Shown: piece after piece, positions 1 to 13,643 of the stretch | How the letters are laid out: each line of letters starts with the position of its first letter | Position numbering within the stretch: the stretch's first letter is position 1 | Assembly (NCBI GenBank): GCA_028753945.1 | Contig: JAPNXP010000007.1 | Location: forward strand, 1,240,001 to 1,304,000 | Direction of reading: 5' to 3' | Length of the DNA stretch: 64,000 nt | Source of the DNA: Hexactinellida sp. DTS-2022 | Lineage: Eukaryota; Porifera; Hexactinellida | The notes under the pieces: generated by a model | The model's database searches: none | The model's input: the letters and a program-made list of their open reading frames with translations, nothing else | What the model was told of the DNA's origin: nothing | Translations under genes and position numbers: made by a program

Positions 1-103
1 AGCATAAAAGAAATTTACAACTCACTAAGGGTCGTTGCCTTTTGAAACACCTTTCTGAAATAATTTAACACCTTCGTAGTGATGATGACATGGCGGAAAA
101 AAA

Positions 104-219
104 ATCCAAAATTGCAGCCTGTGCCGACAGCATGTTCCATAGGAGGCACTATCAATAAGCCACACCAAAATATAGTGCCACCAAAGGAACATGCGTCGGC
201 ACAGGCTGCAATTTTGGAT
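104..219 (+). repeat. P1 hairpin core 1
   Basis: Inverted repeat with ~52 bp arms (TCCAAAATTGCAGCCTGTG outermost) and a ~20 nt loop. The A-side arm has GACAGCATG where the other arm, read in complement, has GACGCATG, so each hairpin is intrinsically oriented. A (TTA)n-like tail follows on the B side. Confidence 0.85.
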
Positions 220-1305
220 TTTTTATTATTCTTCCGTAGCTCATCCACAGAACAGAGTTTAATTAACTAACAACCCAAATTTGCAGGACAGGTGTCTCAT
301 GGGTTACAGATGTGCACCTGGGGTCACGACTTTTTATTACATTTTTTTGGACACATTTTTGCACCTGTTTAATATTGAAACAGGAACAATAAATAGTACC
401 CGAAAATTAAATTTATATGCATTCGATAGAGAATTAAATTTTACACCTTTTCACAGTGCACGAATTTTCAAATTGTACTTAGTTTGTGCCACAATTGAGT
501 TGCAAGTTTCCTTTGTTTACTAACACTTCAGTACAATTGAAAGTGTTAAATCTAATTCTATTGTTTCAACTCGTTATTATTATATTGATTCAACTTGTGA
601 GATCGAGTAGGCTTCTATTTTCCAATTGAAAACTAAGATTCTACATTCCATAACAACGACAGATTATGTGATTATATTTCCTTCTGCAAGAATACTCTTA
701 CACTGTTAATATACTGACGTAATTAATAATAATTAATTAAGTCAGTATATGACTTATATAGATACTCCCAATTTGTTTATTAGGGGTTATCGAGTGTGTG
801 GAATTGAAATTTGATAGCCAAATTAATTAATTAATTATTTATGACAAAATAATTAAACTTAATAATTGTAAGTTGACATTGAAATTGGTGTTAAATTATA
901 AATAATATTAATTAATATTTATACTAATTAATTAAATATCAGAAATCTCAGAAATCAAATAAGGTAGAAACAAACTTCCAATTTATCAATTGATCCTTGT
1001 GCCACGTAACACCTCTACAAATGGGTCTTGACACCTTGAGGTGATGATGACATCGTCAAAAAAATGTGTTTTTACAATTTTGTTAATTCGATATTTAAAA
1101 TGGGTTAGTTGATGTTGGGTGATGACCCAACACTCACATAAAAAATGCTGAGTCATCAGCTATTATATTCTACTCAAACTTGAATATCTCTAAAATTAAG
1201 TGAACTAAATGGAAACTTCCACCACTCTAAGGGTCGATGCCTTCTGTAACACCCTTTTGAAATAATTTAACACCTTCATAGTGATGATGACATGGCGAAA
1301 AAAAA

Positions 1306-1420
1306 ATCCAAAATTGCAGCTGTGCCGACAGCATGTTCCATTGGAGGCACTATCAATAAACCACCACCAAAATATAGTGCCACCAAAGGAACATGCGTCG
1401 GCACAGCTGCAATTTTGGAT
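1306..1420 (+). repeat. P1 hairpin core 2
   Basis: Both arms lack the same base pair (GCAGCTGTG opposite CACAGCTGC instead of GCAGCCTGTG/CACAGGCTGC). This is a symmetric change that preserves pairing. Confidence 0.85.
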
Positions 1421-2157
1421 TTTTTTATTTTTATTTTTTCTCCGTAGAGGGTGCCCTGGCCTGAGCTTTATAGTTGATGGGCTGAAACTTGGCATGTAGG
1501 TGCGTATGGACCGTCTAATTTGCACCTGGGGTTACGATTTTTTATTAACAAATTTTTGACACATCTTTAACACCTTTCAAAATTTGTCTGGTCCATAGCT
1601 AGAAAAATGTTTTACTAAACCCCCAAATTTTATTTCACATTTGGATTCACCATAAAATTCTGCGTCTGATGGGAGAAGAAAATTTGTTAAAATTGGTTTA
1701 ATTTCTGCCATAAATGGGGGTTGAAATTCCTTTGTTTACTCAACACTTCTATTCCAATAAAACTGTGAAATCTAATTCCATTGTTTCAACTTGTAATAAT
1801 TATATTGATTTAACTTGTTAAAGCTTTCACTATTGTTTCAACTTGCGATAATTAAATTGATTCAACTTATAAATTCCAGCTGGCTTCTAAATAATTCTAG
1901 TATTACTATACAATGGATTAAATAAAATATAATAATATAAGGAATTTGTTGACTAAACTCAAATCACCGTGGATAACATTGCTAAAATAACTAACTAATA
2001 ATATAATTTATTATCAATACATAATGAATGAATGGCATTAAACTCTAGATGGTTTATGATAGAAACAAACTTCAAATTTATCTACTGTTCCTTGTGACTC
2101 GGACCAAATAACAAATGCTTCTTCACACCTTGGGCGTTGATGACTTGGCGAAAAAAA

Positions 2158-2274
2158 ATCCAAAATTGCAGCCTGCGCCGACAGCATGTTCCTTTGGAGG
2201 CACTATCAATAAACCATCAACAAAATATAGTGCCACGAAAGGAACATGCGTCGGCGCAGGCTGCAATTTTGGAT
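2158..2274 (+). repeat. P1 hairpin core 3
   Basis: First copy of the short-unit class. Both arms carry the paired change CCTGCGCCGAC / GTCGGCGCAGG (T-to-C with matching A-to-G), again preserving the stem. Confidence 0.85.
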
Positions 2275-2973
2275 TTTATTTTTTCTCCGTAGACGGTGCC
2301 CTGGCCACATCTTTATACATAGAGAGCTGAAACTTGGCATGTAGGTGCGATGGGACCGTCTAATTTGCACCTGGGGTTACGATTTTTTATTAACAAATTT
2401 TGTCTGGTCCATAACTCAAAAATTGTTTCACTAAACCCGAAAATTTTATTTCACATTTGGATTCGCCATAAAATTCTGCGTCTGATGGGAAAAAAAATAT
2501 TTCAATAAAGGGGTCAATTTCTGCCATAAATGGGGGTTGAAATTTCTTTGTTTACTCACACTTCAATTTCAGTAAAACTGTGAAATCTAATTCCATTGTT
2601 TCAACTTGTAATAATTATATTGATTTAACTTGTTATATCCTACTCTAGTGATTCAACTTGCGATAATTATATTGATTTATCTTATAAATTCCAGCTGGCT
2701 TCTATTTAATTCTAGTATTACTATACAATGGATTAAATAAAATATTATAATATAAGGAATTTGTTGACTTAATTAAACTTAACCGTGGATAACATTGCTA
2801 AAATAAATAACTAATAATATAATTTATTATCGATATATAATGAATGAATGGCTGTAAACTATAGATGGTTTATGATAGAAACAAACTTCAAATTTATCTA
2901 CCGTTCCTTGTGACTCGGACCAAATAACAAATGCTTCTTCACACCTTGGACGTTGATGTTTGGCGAATAAAAA

Positions 2974-3081
2974 ATCCAAAATTGCAGCCTGCGCCGACAG
3001 CATGTTCCTTTGGAGGCACTATCAATAAACAACACAAAAATATAGTGCCACCAAAGCGTCGGCACAGCTGCAATTTTGGAT
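2974..3081 (+). repeat. P1 hairpin core 4, right arm shortened
   Basis: The right arm jumps from GCCACCAAAG directly to CGTCGGCACAG, so the GAACATG part of the arm is missing and the stem has an internal asymmetric loop. Confidence 0.8.
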
Positions 3082-4394
3082 TTTTTTATTATTATTATTT
3101 TTTTCTCCGTAGACGGTGCCCTGGCCAGAGCTTAATTGTTGATGGGCTGAAACTTGGCATGTAGGTGCGATGGGACCGTCTAATTTGCACCTGGGGTTAC
3201 GATTTTTCGTTAACAAATTTTTGACACATCTTTAACACCTTTAAAAATTTGTCTGGTCCATAACTCAAAATATGTTTTACTAAACCCCCAAATTTTATTT
3301 CATATTTGGATTCGCCATAAAATTCTGCGTCTGATGGGAGAATAAATTTTCCAATAAAGGGGTCAATTTCTGCCATAAATGGGGGTTGAAATTTCTTTGT
3401 TTACTCACACTTCAATTTCAGTAAAGTGTTAAATCTAATTCTATTGTTTCAACTTGTAATAATTATATTGATTTAACTTGTTAAATCTTACTCTATTGTT
3501 TCAACTTGAGATAAATATATTGATTTAACTTATAAATTCCAGCTGGCTTCTATTTAATTCTAGCATTACTATACAATGGATTAAATTAAATTAATTTATA
3601 TAAGGAATTTGTTGACTTTACTCAACTCACCGTGGATAACATTGCTAAAATAAATAACTAATAATTTAATTTATTATCAATAAGTAATGAATGGCATTAA
3701 ACTAAAGATGGTTTATGATAGAACCGTTAACATTTTACATTCCACAACAACGACAGATAAAGTGATTATATTTATTTCGCGAGAATATTCTTGCACAATT
3801 AATGTACTGACGTAATTTATTAGAATTAATTCCTTTTGTATTTAACTTATAGACGGTTCCAATTGGATTATTGGGGTTATCGAGTTCGCTGAATTCAAAT
3901 ATGACAGTGAAATTCGATTTAAATTAATAATAAGTGCAAATAATTGAACTTTATTTATTTTGCTGTACATAATAATGATGTTAAATTATTAATTTATTAA
4001 TTAAATATTTATACTAATTAGCTAAATTTCATTAATCTCAGAGATGATACAAGATAGAAACAAACTTTCAATTTATCAATTGGTCCTTATGCCACGTACC
4101 ACCTATACAAGTGGGTCCTGACAGCTTGAGGTGATTATGACATCGTCAAAAAAATGTGTTTTTACAATTTTGTTAATTCGATATTTAAAATGGGTTAGTT
4201 GATATTGGGTGATGACCCAACACTCACATAAAAAATGCTGAGTCATCAGCTATTATATTCTACTCAAACTTAAATATCTCTAAAATGAAGTGAACTAAAT
4301 GGAAACTTCCGCCACTCTAAGGGTCGTTGCCTTTTGAATCACTTTTCTGAAATAGTTTAACACCTTCATAGTGATGATGACATGGCGAAAAAAA

Positions 4395-4510
4395 ATCCAA
4401 AATTGCAGCCTGTGCCGACAGCATGTTCCATTGGAGGCACTATCAATAAACCACCACCAAAATATAGTGCCACCAAAGGAACATGCGTCGGCACAGCTGC
4501 AATTTTGGAT
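4395..4510 (+). repeat. P1 hairpin core 5
   Basis: Left arm has the long form GCAGCCTGTG and the right arm the short form CACAGCTGC. The change is on one side only, unlike core 2. Confidence 0.85.
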
Positions 4511-5844
4511 TTTATTATTATTTCTCCGTAGCAGGTGCCCTGGCCACACCTGTATACATTGAGTTCTGAAACTTGGCATGCAGGTGCGGAGTGACCGTCT
4601 AATTTGCACCTGGGGTTACGATTTTTGATCAAATAATTTTAACACCTATTTAAACTAATTATGGCTCATAACATGAAATAATTAATATTGAGCTTGATAA
4701 AATTTACATATACGGATATAGAATTAATTTCTACACCTTTTGGCAATTCACGAATGTTCAATTTAGCATAGCTTTGTGCCATAATTGGGGTGCCAATCTC
4801 CTGTGTTTCCTCACACTTGAGATTCAGTAAAACTGTTAAATCTAATTCTATTGTTTCAACTTGTAATAATTATATTTGATCTAATTCTATTTTTTCAACT
4901 TGTAATAATTATATTGATTTAACTTGTTAAATCTTACTCTATTGATTCAACTTGCGATAATTATATTGATTTAGCTTATAAATTCCAGCTGGCTTCTATT
5001 TAATTCTAGTATTACTATACAATGGATTAAATTAAATAATATAATACAAGGAATTTGTTGACTCAACTCAACCAATCATGGATAACATTGCTAAAATAAT
5101 TAACAAATAATATAACTTATTATCACTACATAATGAATGAATGGCATTAAACTCAAGATGGTTTATGATAGAACAGTTAAGATTTAACATTCCACAACAA
5201 CGACAGATTAAGTGATTATATATATTTTCAGCGAGAATATTCTTGCACAATTAATGTACTGACGTAATTAATTATAATTAATTCCTTTTGTATTTAACTT
5301 ATAGACGGTTCCAATTGGATTATTGGGGTTATCGAGTACGTGGAATTCAAATATTATAGTGAAATTCAATTTAAATTAATAATAATTGCAAATAATTGAA
5401 CTTAATTTATTTTGCTGTATATAATAATGGTGTTAAATAATTATAAATTAATTAATTATTTATACTAATTAGCTAAATTTCATTAATTTCAGAGATGATT
5501 CAAGATAGAAACAAACTTTCAATTTATCAATTGGTCCTTATGGCACGTGCCACCTATACAAGTGGGTCCTGACAGCTTGAGGTGATTATGACATCGTAAA
5601 AAAAATGTGTTTTTACAATTTTGTTAATTCGATATTTAAAATGGGTTAGTTGATGTTGGGTGATGACCCAACACTCACATAAAAAATGCTGAGTCATCAG
5701 CTATTATATTCTACTCAAACTTAAATATCTCTAAAATGAAGTGAACTAAATGGAAACTTCCGCCACTCTAAGGGTCGATGCCTTCTGTAACACCTTTTGA
5801 TATATTTTAACACCTTCATAGTGATGATGACATGGCGAAAAAAA

Positions 5845-5959
5845 ATCCAAAATTGCAGCTGTGCTGACAGCATGTCCCATTGGAGGCACTATCAATAAAC
5901 CACCACCAAAATATAGTGCCACCAAAGGAACATGCGTCGGCACAGCTGCAATTTTGGAT
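5845..5959 (+). repeat. P1 hairpin core 6
   Basis: Last forward copy before the first orientation switch. The left arm carries GTGCTGAC and CATGTCCC substitutions that the right arm does not match. Confidence 0.85.
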
Positions 5960-6473
5960 TTTATTTTTATTTTTTCTCCGTAGACGGTGCCCTGGCCTGA
6001 GCTTTATAGTTGATGGGCTGAAACTTGGCATGTAGGTGCGTATGGACCGTCTAATTTGCACCTGGGGTTACGATTTTTGATTAACGAATTTTTGACACAT
6101 CTTTAACACCTTTCAAAATTTGTCTGGTCCATAACTCAAAATATGTTTTACTAAACCCCCAAATTTTATTTCACATTTGGATTCACCATAAAATTTTGCG
6201 TCTGATGGGAGAGGAATATTTTCAAAAATATGTTTAATTTCTGCCATAAATGGGGTTTGAAATTTCTTTGTTTACTCACACTTCAATTTCAGTAAAAGTG
6301 TTAAATCTAATTCTATTGTTTCAACTTGTAATAATTATATTGATTTAACTTGTTAAATCTTTCACTATTGTTTCAACTTGCAATAATTAAATTGATTTAA
6401 CTTATAAATTCCAGCTGGCTTCTATTTAATTGTAGTATTACAATACAATGGATTAAATATAATAATATAAAAA

Positions 6474-6590
6474 ATCCAAAATTGCATCCTGTGCCGACGC
6501 ATGTTCCTTGGGTGGCACTATATTTTGTTGGTGGTTTATTGATAGTGCCTCCAATGGAACATGCTGTCGGCACAGGATGCAATTTTGGAT
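6474..6590 (-). repeat. P1 hairpin core 7 at orientation switch
   Basis: This reverse-oriented hairpin directly abuts the end of a forward B-arm (AATATAATAATATAA) with no B-arm of its own. It is therefore the breakpoint of the first inversion. Both arms carry the matched change GCATCCTG / CAGGATGC. Confidence 0.85.
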
Positions 6591-7885
6591 TTTTTTTTCG
6601 CCAAGTCATCATCACTATAAAGGTGTTAAATCATTTCAAAAAGGTGTTACAGAAGGCATCGACCCTTAGAGTGGTGGAAGTTTCGTTTTAGTTCACTTCC
6701 TTTTAGCGATATTCAAGTTTGAGTAGAATATAACAACTGATGACTCAGCATTCTTTATGTCAGTGTTGGGTCATCACCCAACATGAACTAACCCATTTTT
6801 AATATCGAATTAACAAAATTGTAAAAACACATTTTTTTAACGATGTCATCATCACCTCAAGATGTCAAGACCCACTTGTATAAGTGGCACGTGCCATAAG
6901 GACCAATTGATAAATTGAAAGTTTGTTTCTATCTTGTATCATCTCTGAGATTTATGATATTTAATTAATTAGTATATATAATTATTTATATTATTTATAA
7001 TTTAACACCAATTTCATTGTCAACTTATATTTATTAAGTTTAATTATTTTGTCATAAATAATAAATAAATTAATTTGTCCATCAAATTTCAATTCCGCAC
7101 ACTCGATAACCCCTAATAAACAAATTGGGAGCATCTATATAAGTCATATACTGACTGAATTAATTATAATTAATTACGTCAGTATATTAACAGTGCAATA
7201 ATATTAACGCAGAAGTAAATATAATCACATAATCTGTCTTTGTTGTGGTATGTAAAATCTTAACGGTTCTATCATAAACCATCTTTAGTTTAATGCCATT
7301 CATTCATTACTTATTGATAATAAATTAAATTATTAGTTATTTATTTTAGCTATGTTATCCACGGTGATTTGAGTTTAGTCAACAAATTCCTTATATCATT
7401 ATATTTTATTTAATCCATTGTATAGTAATACTACAATTAAATAGAAGCCAGCTGGAATTTTTAAGTTGAATCAATATATTTATCTCAAGTTGAAACAATA
7501 GAGTAAGATTTAACAAGTTAAATCAATATAATTATTACAAGTTGAAACAATAGAATTAGATTTAACACTTTTAAAGAAATTGAAGTGCGAGTAAACAAAG
7601 AAATTTCAAACCCCATTTATGGCAGAAATTAAACATATTTTTGAAAATATTCCTCTCCCATCAGATGTGAAATAAAATTTGGGGGTTTAGTAAAACATAT
7701 TTTGAGTTATGGACCAGACAAATTTTGAAAGGTGTTAAAGATGTGTCAAAAATTCGTTAATCAAAAATCGTAACCCCAGGTGCAAATTAGACGGTCCATA
7801 CGCACCTACATGCCAAGTTTCAGCCCATCAACTATAAAGCTCAGGCCAGGGCACCGTCTACGGAGAAAAAATAATAATAAAAAAA

Positions 7886-8002
7886 ATCCAAAATTGCAGC
7901 CTGTGCCGACGCATGATCCTTTGGTGGCACTATATTTTGTTGTTGGTTTATTGATAGTGCCTCCAAAGGAACATGCTGTCGGCACAGGCTGCAATTTTGG
8001 AT
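7886..8002 (-). repeat. P1 hairpin core 8
   Basis: Carries ACGCATGATCC in one arm only. Its surroundings are near-identical to core 15 about 8.48 kb away, which shares that variant. Confidence 0.85.
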
Positions 8003-9155
8003 TTTTTTTTCGCCATGTCATCATCACTATGAAGGTGTTAAATTATTTCAGAAAGGTGTTTCAGAAGGCAACGACCCTTAAGAGTGGTGGAAGTTTCCAT
8101 TCAGCTCACTTCATTAAAGAGATATTCAAGTTTCAGTAGAATATAATCTGTAATGACTCAGCATTTTTTAAGTGGGTGTTGGGTCATCAACCAACATTAA
8201 CTAACCCATTTTAAATATCGAATTAACAAAATTGTAAAAACACATTTTTTTAACGATGTCATCATCACCTCAAGGTGTCAAGACCCACTTGTATAGGTGG
8301 CACGTGTCATAAGGACCAATTGATATATTGAAAGTTTGTTTCTATCTTCTATGATCTCTGAGATTTATGATATTTAATTAATTAGTATAAATAATTATTA
8401 ATATTATTTATAATATGACACCAATTTCAATGTCAACATACAATTATTAAGTTCAATTATTTTGTCATAAATAATTAATTAATTAATTTATCTATCAAAT
8501 TTCAATTCCGCACACTCGATAACCTCTAATATACAAATTGGAAGCTTCTATATAAGTTAAATACAAACTGAATTATTTATAATTAATTACGTCAGTATAT
8601 TAACAGTGCAATTATATTCTCGCAGAAGTAAATATAATCACATAATATGTCGTTGTTATGAAATATATAATCTTAATTTTCAATTGCAAAATAGAAGCCA
8701 GCTTGAATTCACAAGTTAAATCAATATAATTATAGCAAGTTGAATCACTAGAGTAGGATTTAACAAGTTAAATCAATATAATTATTACAAGTTGAAACAA
8801 TGGAATTAGATTTAACACTTTACTGAAATTGAAGTGTGAGTAAACAAAGAAATTTCAACCCCCATTTATGGCAGAAATTGACCCCTTTATTGGAAAATTT
8901 ATTCTCCCATCAGACGCAGAATTTTATGGCGAATCCAAATATGAAATAAGATTTGGGGGTTTAGTAAAACATATTTTGAGTTATGGACCAGACAAATTTT
9001 GAAAGGTGTTAAAGATGTGTCCAAAATTTGTTAATCAAAAATCGTAACCCCAGGTGCAAATTAGACGGTCCCATCGCACCTACATGCAAAGTTTAAGCCC
9101 ATCAACTATAAAGCTCTGGCCAGGGCACCGTCTACGGAGAAAAAATAATAAAAAA

Positions 9156-9272
9156 ATCCAAAATTGCAACCTGTGCCGACGCATATTCCTTTGGTGGCAC
9201 TATATTTTGGTGTTGATTTATTGATAGTGCCTCCAAAGGAACATGCTGTCGGCACAAGCTGCAATTTTGGAT
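9156..9272 (-). repeat. P1 hairpin core 9
   Basis: Arm variants GCAACCTG and GCATATTCC occur on the B side. It belongs to the duplicated pair with core 16. Confidence 0.85.
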
Positions 9273-10570
9273 TTTTTTTTCGCCTAGTCATCATCACTAT
9301 GAAGGTGTTAAATTATTTCAGAAAGGTGTTTCAGTAGGCAACGACCCTTAGAGTGGTGCAAGTTTCCATTTAGCTCACTTCATTTGAGAGATATTCAAGT
9401 TTCAGTAGAATATAATATGTGATGACTCAGCATTTGTAAAGTGCGTATTGGGTATACACCCAACTCCAACCAACCCATGCGAATTATTTAATTCACAAAA
9501 TTGTAAAAATAGATTTTTTTGACGATGTCATCATCACCTCAAGGTGTCAAGACTCACTTGTATGGGTGGTATTTGGCATAAGGACCAATTGATAAATTGA
9601 AAGTTTGTTTCTATCTTGTATCATCTCTGAGATTAATGAAATTTAGCTAATTAGTATAAATATTTAATTAATAAATTAATAATTTAACACCATTATAATG
9701 TACAGCAAAATAAATAAAGTTCAATTATTTGCAATTATTATTAATTTAAATCGAATTTCACTATCATATTTGAATTCAGCGCACTCGATAACCCCAATAA
9801 TCCAATTGGAACCGTCTCTAAGTTAAATACAAAAGGAATTAATTATAATAAATTACGTCAGTACATTAGTTGTGCAAGAATATTCTCGCGAAATAAATAT
9901 AATCACTTTATCTGTCGTTGTTGTGGAATGTAAAATGTTAACGGTTCTATCATAAACCATCTTTAGTTTAATGCCATTCATTACTTATTGATAATAAATT
10001 AAATTATTAGTTATCTATTTTAGCAATGTTATCCACGGTGAGTTGAGTTAAGTCAACAAATTCCTTGTATAAATTAATTTAATTTAATCCATTGTATAGT
10101 AATGGTAGAATTAAATAGAAGCCAGCTGGAATTTATAAGTAAAATCAATATAATTATCGCAAGTTGAATCACTAGAGTAGGATTTAACAAGTTAAATCAA
10201 TATAATTATTACAAGTTGAAACAATAGAATTAGATTTAACACTTTACTGAAATTGAAGTGTCAGTAAACAAAGAAATTTCAACCCCCATTTATGGCAGAA
10301 ATTGACCCCATTATTGAAAAATTTCTTCTCCCATCAGACGCAGAATTTTATGGTGAATCCAAATATAAAATAAAATGTGGGGGTTTAGTAAAACAATTTT
10401 TGAGTTATGGACCAGAAAAATTTTGAAAGGTGTTAAAGATGTGTAAAAAATTTGTTAATTAAAAATCGTAACCCCAGGTGCAAATTAGACGGTCCTATCG
10501 CACCTACATGCCAAGTTTTAGCCCATCAACTCTAAAGCTCTGGCCAGGGCACCGTCTACGGAGAAAAAAA

Positions 10571-10687
10571 ATCCAAAATTGCAGCCTGTGCCGACGCATG
10601 TTCCTTTGATGGCACTACATTTTGTTGGTTGTTTATTGATAGTGCCTCCAAAGGAACATGCTGTCGGCACAGGAAGCAATTTTGGAT
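10571..10687 (-). repeat. P1 hairpin core 10
   Basis: Followed by a short-unit A-arm (GATCAACGCCCAAGGTGTGAA). One arm reads CACAGGAAGC. Confidence 0.85.
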
Positions 10688-11455
10688 TTTTTTTCGCAAA
10701 GTGATCAACGCCCAAGGTGTGAAGAACCATTTGTTAATTGGTCGTTGTCACAAGGAACGGTAGATAAATTTGAAGTTTGTTTCTATCATAAACCATGTTG
10801 AGTTTAATGCTATTCATTCATTATGTATTGTTAATAAGTTATACTATTAGTTATTTATTTTATCAATGTTATCCAGGGTGAGTTGAGTTGAGTCAACAAA
10901 TTCCTTATATTATATTATTATATTTAATCCATTGTATAGTAATACTATAATTAAATAGAAGCCAGCTGGAATTTATAAGTTAAATCAATATAATTATCGC
11001 GAGTTGAATCAATAGAGTAAGATTTAACAAGTTAAATCAATATAATTATCGCAAGTTGAAACAATAGAGTAAGATTTAACAAGTTAAATCAATAAAATTA
11101 TTACAAGTTGAAACAATAGAATTAGATTTAACAGTTTTACTGAATCTGAAGTGTGAGGAAACACAGGAGATTGGCATCCAATTATGGCACAAACCTAGGC
11201 TAAGTTGAACATTTGCGAATTGCCAAAAGGTGTAGAATTTAATTCTCTATCCGTATATGTAAAATTTATCAAGCTAACTATTAATTATTTAATGCTATTA
11301 GCCATAATTAGTTTAAATAGGTGTTAAAATTATTTGATCAAAAATCGTATCCCCAGGTGCAAATTAGACGGTCACTCCGCAACTACATGCCAAATTTCAG
11401 CCCTTAATGTATACAGGTGTGGCCAGGGCACCTGCTACGGATAAATAATAATAAA

Positions 11456-11572
11456 ATCCAAAATTGCAGCTGTGCCGACGCATGTTCCTTCGGTGGCACT
11501 ATATTTTGTTGGTGGTTTATTGATAGTGCCTCCAAAGGAACATGCTGTCGGGCGCAGGCTGCAATTTTGGAT
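11456..11572 (-). repeat. P1 hairpin core 11
   Basis: Short-unit copy with an extra G in one arm (GTCGGGCGCAGG) and the B-arm variant CCTGCTACGGATAAATAATA. Confidence 0.85.
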
Positions 11573-12316
11573 TTTTTTCGCCAAGTCATCAACGCCCAAG
11601 GTGTGAAGAACCATTTGTTAAGTGGTCGGAGTCACAAGGAACGATTGTTGAATTTGAAGTTTGTTTCTATCATAAACCATCTAGAGTTTAATGCCATTCA
11701 TTCATTATGTATTGATAATAAATTATATTATTAGTTATATATTTTAGCAATGTTATCCACGGTGATTTGAGTTTAGTCAACAATTTCCTTATATTATTAT
11801 ATTATATTTAATCCATTGTATAGTAATACTAGAATTAAATAGAAGCCAGCTGGAATTTATAAGTTAAATCAATATAATTATCGCAAGTTGAATCACTAGA
11901 GTAGGATTTAACAAGTTAAATCAATATAATTATTACAAGTTGAAACAATAGAATTAGATTTAACACTTTACTGAAATTGAAGTGTGAGTAAACAAAGAAA
12001 TTTCAAACCCCATTTATGGCAGAAATTAAACATATTTTAGAAAATATTCTTCTCCCATCAGACGCAGAATTTTATGGTCAATCCAAATGTGAAATATAAT
12101 TTGGGGGTTTAGTAAAACATATTTTGAGTTATGGACCAGACAAATTTTGAAAGGTGTTAAAGATGTGTCAAAAATTCGTTAATACAAAATCGTAACCCCA
12201 GGTGCAAATTAGACGTCGACTCCGAATCTACATGCCAAGTTTCAGCCCTCTATGTATACAGGTGTGCCCAGGGCACCGTCTACGGAGAAATAATAATAAT
12301 AATAATATTAATATAC

Positions 12317-12407
12317 AATGTTCCTTTGGTGGCACTATATTTTGTTGTTTGTTTATTGATAGTGCCTCCAATGGAACATGCTGTCGGCACAGGCTGCAAT
12401 TTTGGAT
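12317..12407 (-). repeat. P1 hairpin core 12, one arm truncated
   Basis: The outer ~28 bp of the B-side arm are missing. A (TAA)n-like run (12291-12316) leads straight into ACAATGTTCC. This shows where the microsatellite linker ends and the cassette begins. Confidence 0.85.
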
Positions 12408-13526
12408 TTTTTTTCGCAATGTCATCATCACTATAAAGGTGTTAAATTATTTCAGAAAGGTGTTTCAGAAGGCTACGACCCTTAGAGTGGTGGAAGTTTC
12501 GTTTTAGCTCACTTCATTTCAGAGTTATTCAAGTTTTTAGTCAATGTAATAGGTGATGAGTTAGCAATTTTTATGTGCCTGTTGGGTGATCACCCAACAC
12601 CAACCAACTCATTCGATATATATAATTCACAAAATTGTAAAGACACATTTTTTTGACGATGTCATCATCACCTCAAGGTGTCAAGATCCACTTGTATAGG
12701 TGGCACGTGCCATAAGGGCCAATTGATAAATTGAAAGTTTGTTTCTATCTTCTATGATCTCTGAGATTTATGATATTTAATTAATTAGTATAAATATTTA
12801 TTAATATTATTTTAATATGACACCAATTTCAATGTCAACTTACAATAATTAATTTAAATTATTTTGCCATAAATAATAAATTAATTAATTTGGCTATCAA
12901 ATTTCAATTCGCACACTCGATAACCCCAATAATCTAATTGGAACAGTCTCAATAAGTTGAAGACAGAGCGATTAATTATGTCAGTGTATCCATTGTGCAG
13001 AATATTCACGCAGAAGTAAATATAATCACATAATCTGTTGTTGTTATGGAATGTAAATCTTAGTTTTTCAATTATTAAATATAAGCCAACTCGATTTCAC
13101 AAGTGGAATCAATATGATTATCGCAAGTTTAAACAATAGTGTAAGATTAAACAAGTTTAATCAATATATTTATTACAAGTTGAAACAATGGAATTAGATT
13201 TAACTGTTTTACTGAAACTGAAGTGTGAGTAAACAAAGAAATTTAAACCCCGATTTGTGGCATAAATTAACGTAAATTTTTTTATTTTTTATTTTCCAAA
13301 AGGTGTAGAATTAAATTAGCTATCCAATATGAAAATTTTATCAAATTCACAAGGTATGATTTCATGTAATAGCCATAATTAGTTTAAATAGGTGTTAAAA
13401 TTATTTGATCAAAAATCGTAACCCCAGGTGCAAATTAGACGGTCACTCCGAACCTACATGCCAAGTTTCAGCCCTCAATGTATAAAGGTCTGGCCAGGGC
13501 ACCTGCTACGGAGAAATAATAAAAAA

Positions 13527-13643
13527 ATCCAAAATTGCAGCCTGTGCCGACGCATGTTCCTTTGGTGGCACTATATTTTGGTGGTGGTTTATTGATAGTG
13601 CCTCCATAGGAACATGCTCTCGGCACAGGCTGCAATTTTGGAT
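13527..13643 (-). repeat. P1 hairpin core 13
   Basis: Intact copy with a CTCTCGGC variant in one arm; close relative of core 19 about 7.2 kb downstream. Confidence 0.85.

Larger units (their letters stand above)
1..6470 (+). repeat. Satellite-like array, block 1 (forward orientation)
   Basis: Divergent tandem units are read in the orientation: A-arm (ends GATGATGACATGGCGAAA or, in short units, GTTGATGACTTGGCGAAA), hairpin core P1, B-arm (starts CTCCGTAGACGGTGCCC and passes through GCACCTGGGGTTACGA). P1 cores begin near 104, 1306, 2158, 2974, 4395 and 5845, so spacings are about 1200, 850, 815, 1420 and 1450 bp. Short units lack the segment holding the TTACGTCAGTACATTAA-like stretch and the TGATGACCCAACACTC stretch. 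The first unit has a distinct B-arm (281-530, motif CAGATGTGCACCTGGGGTCA). All of this is visible by eye; the unit classes are my reading, not an alignment. No protein-coding gene is recognised. Confidence 0.9.
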
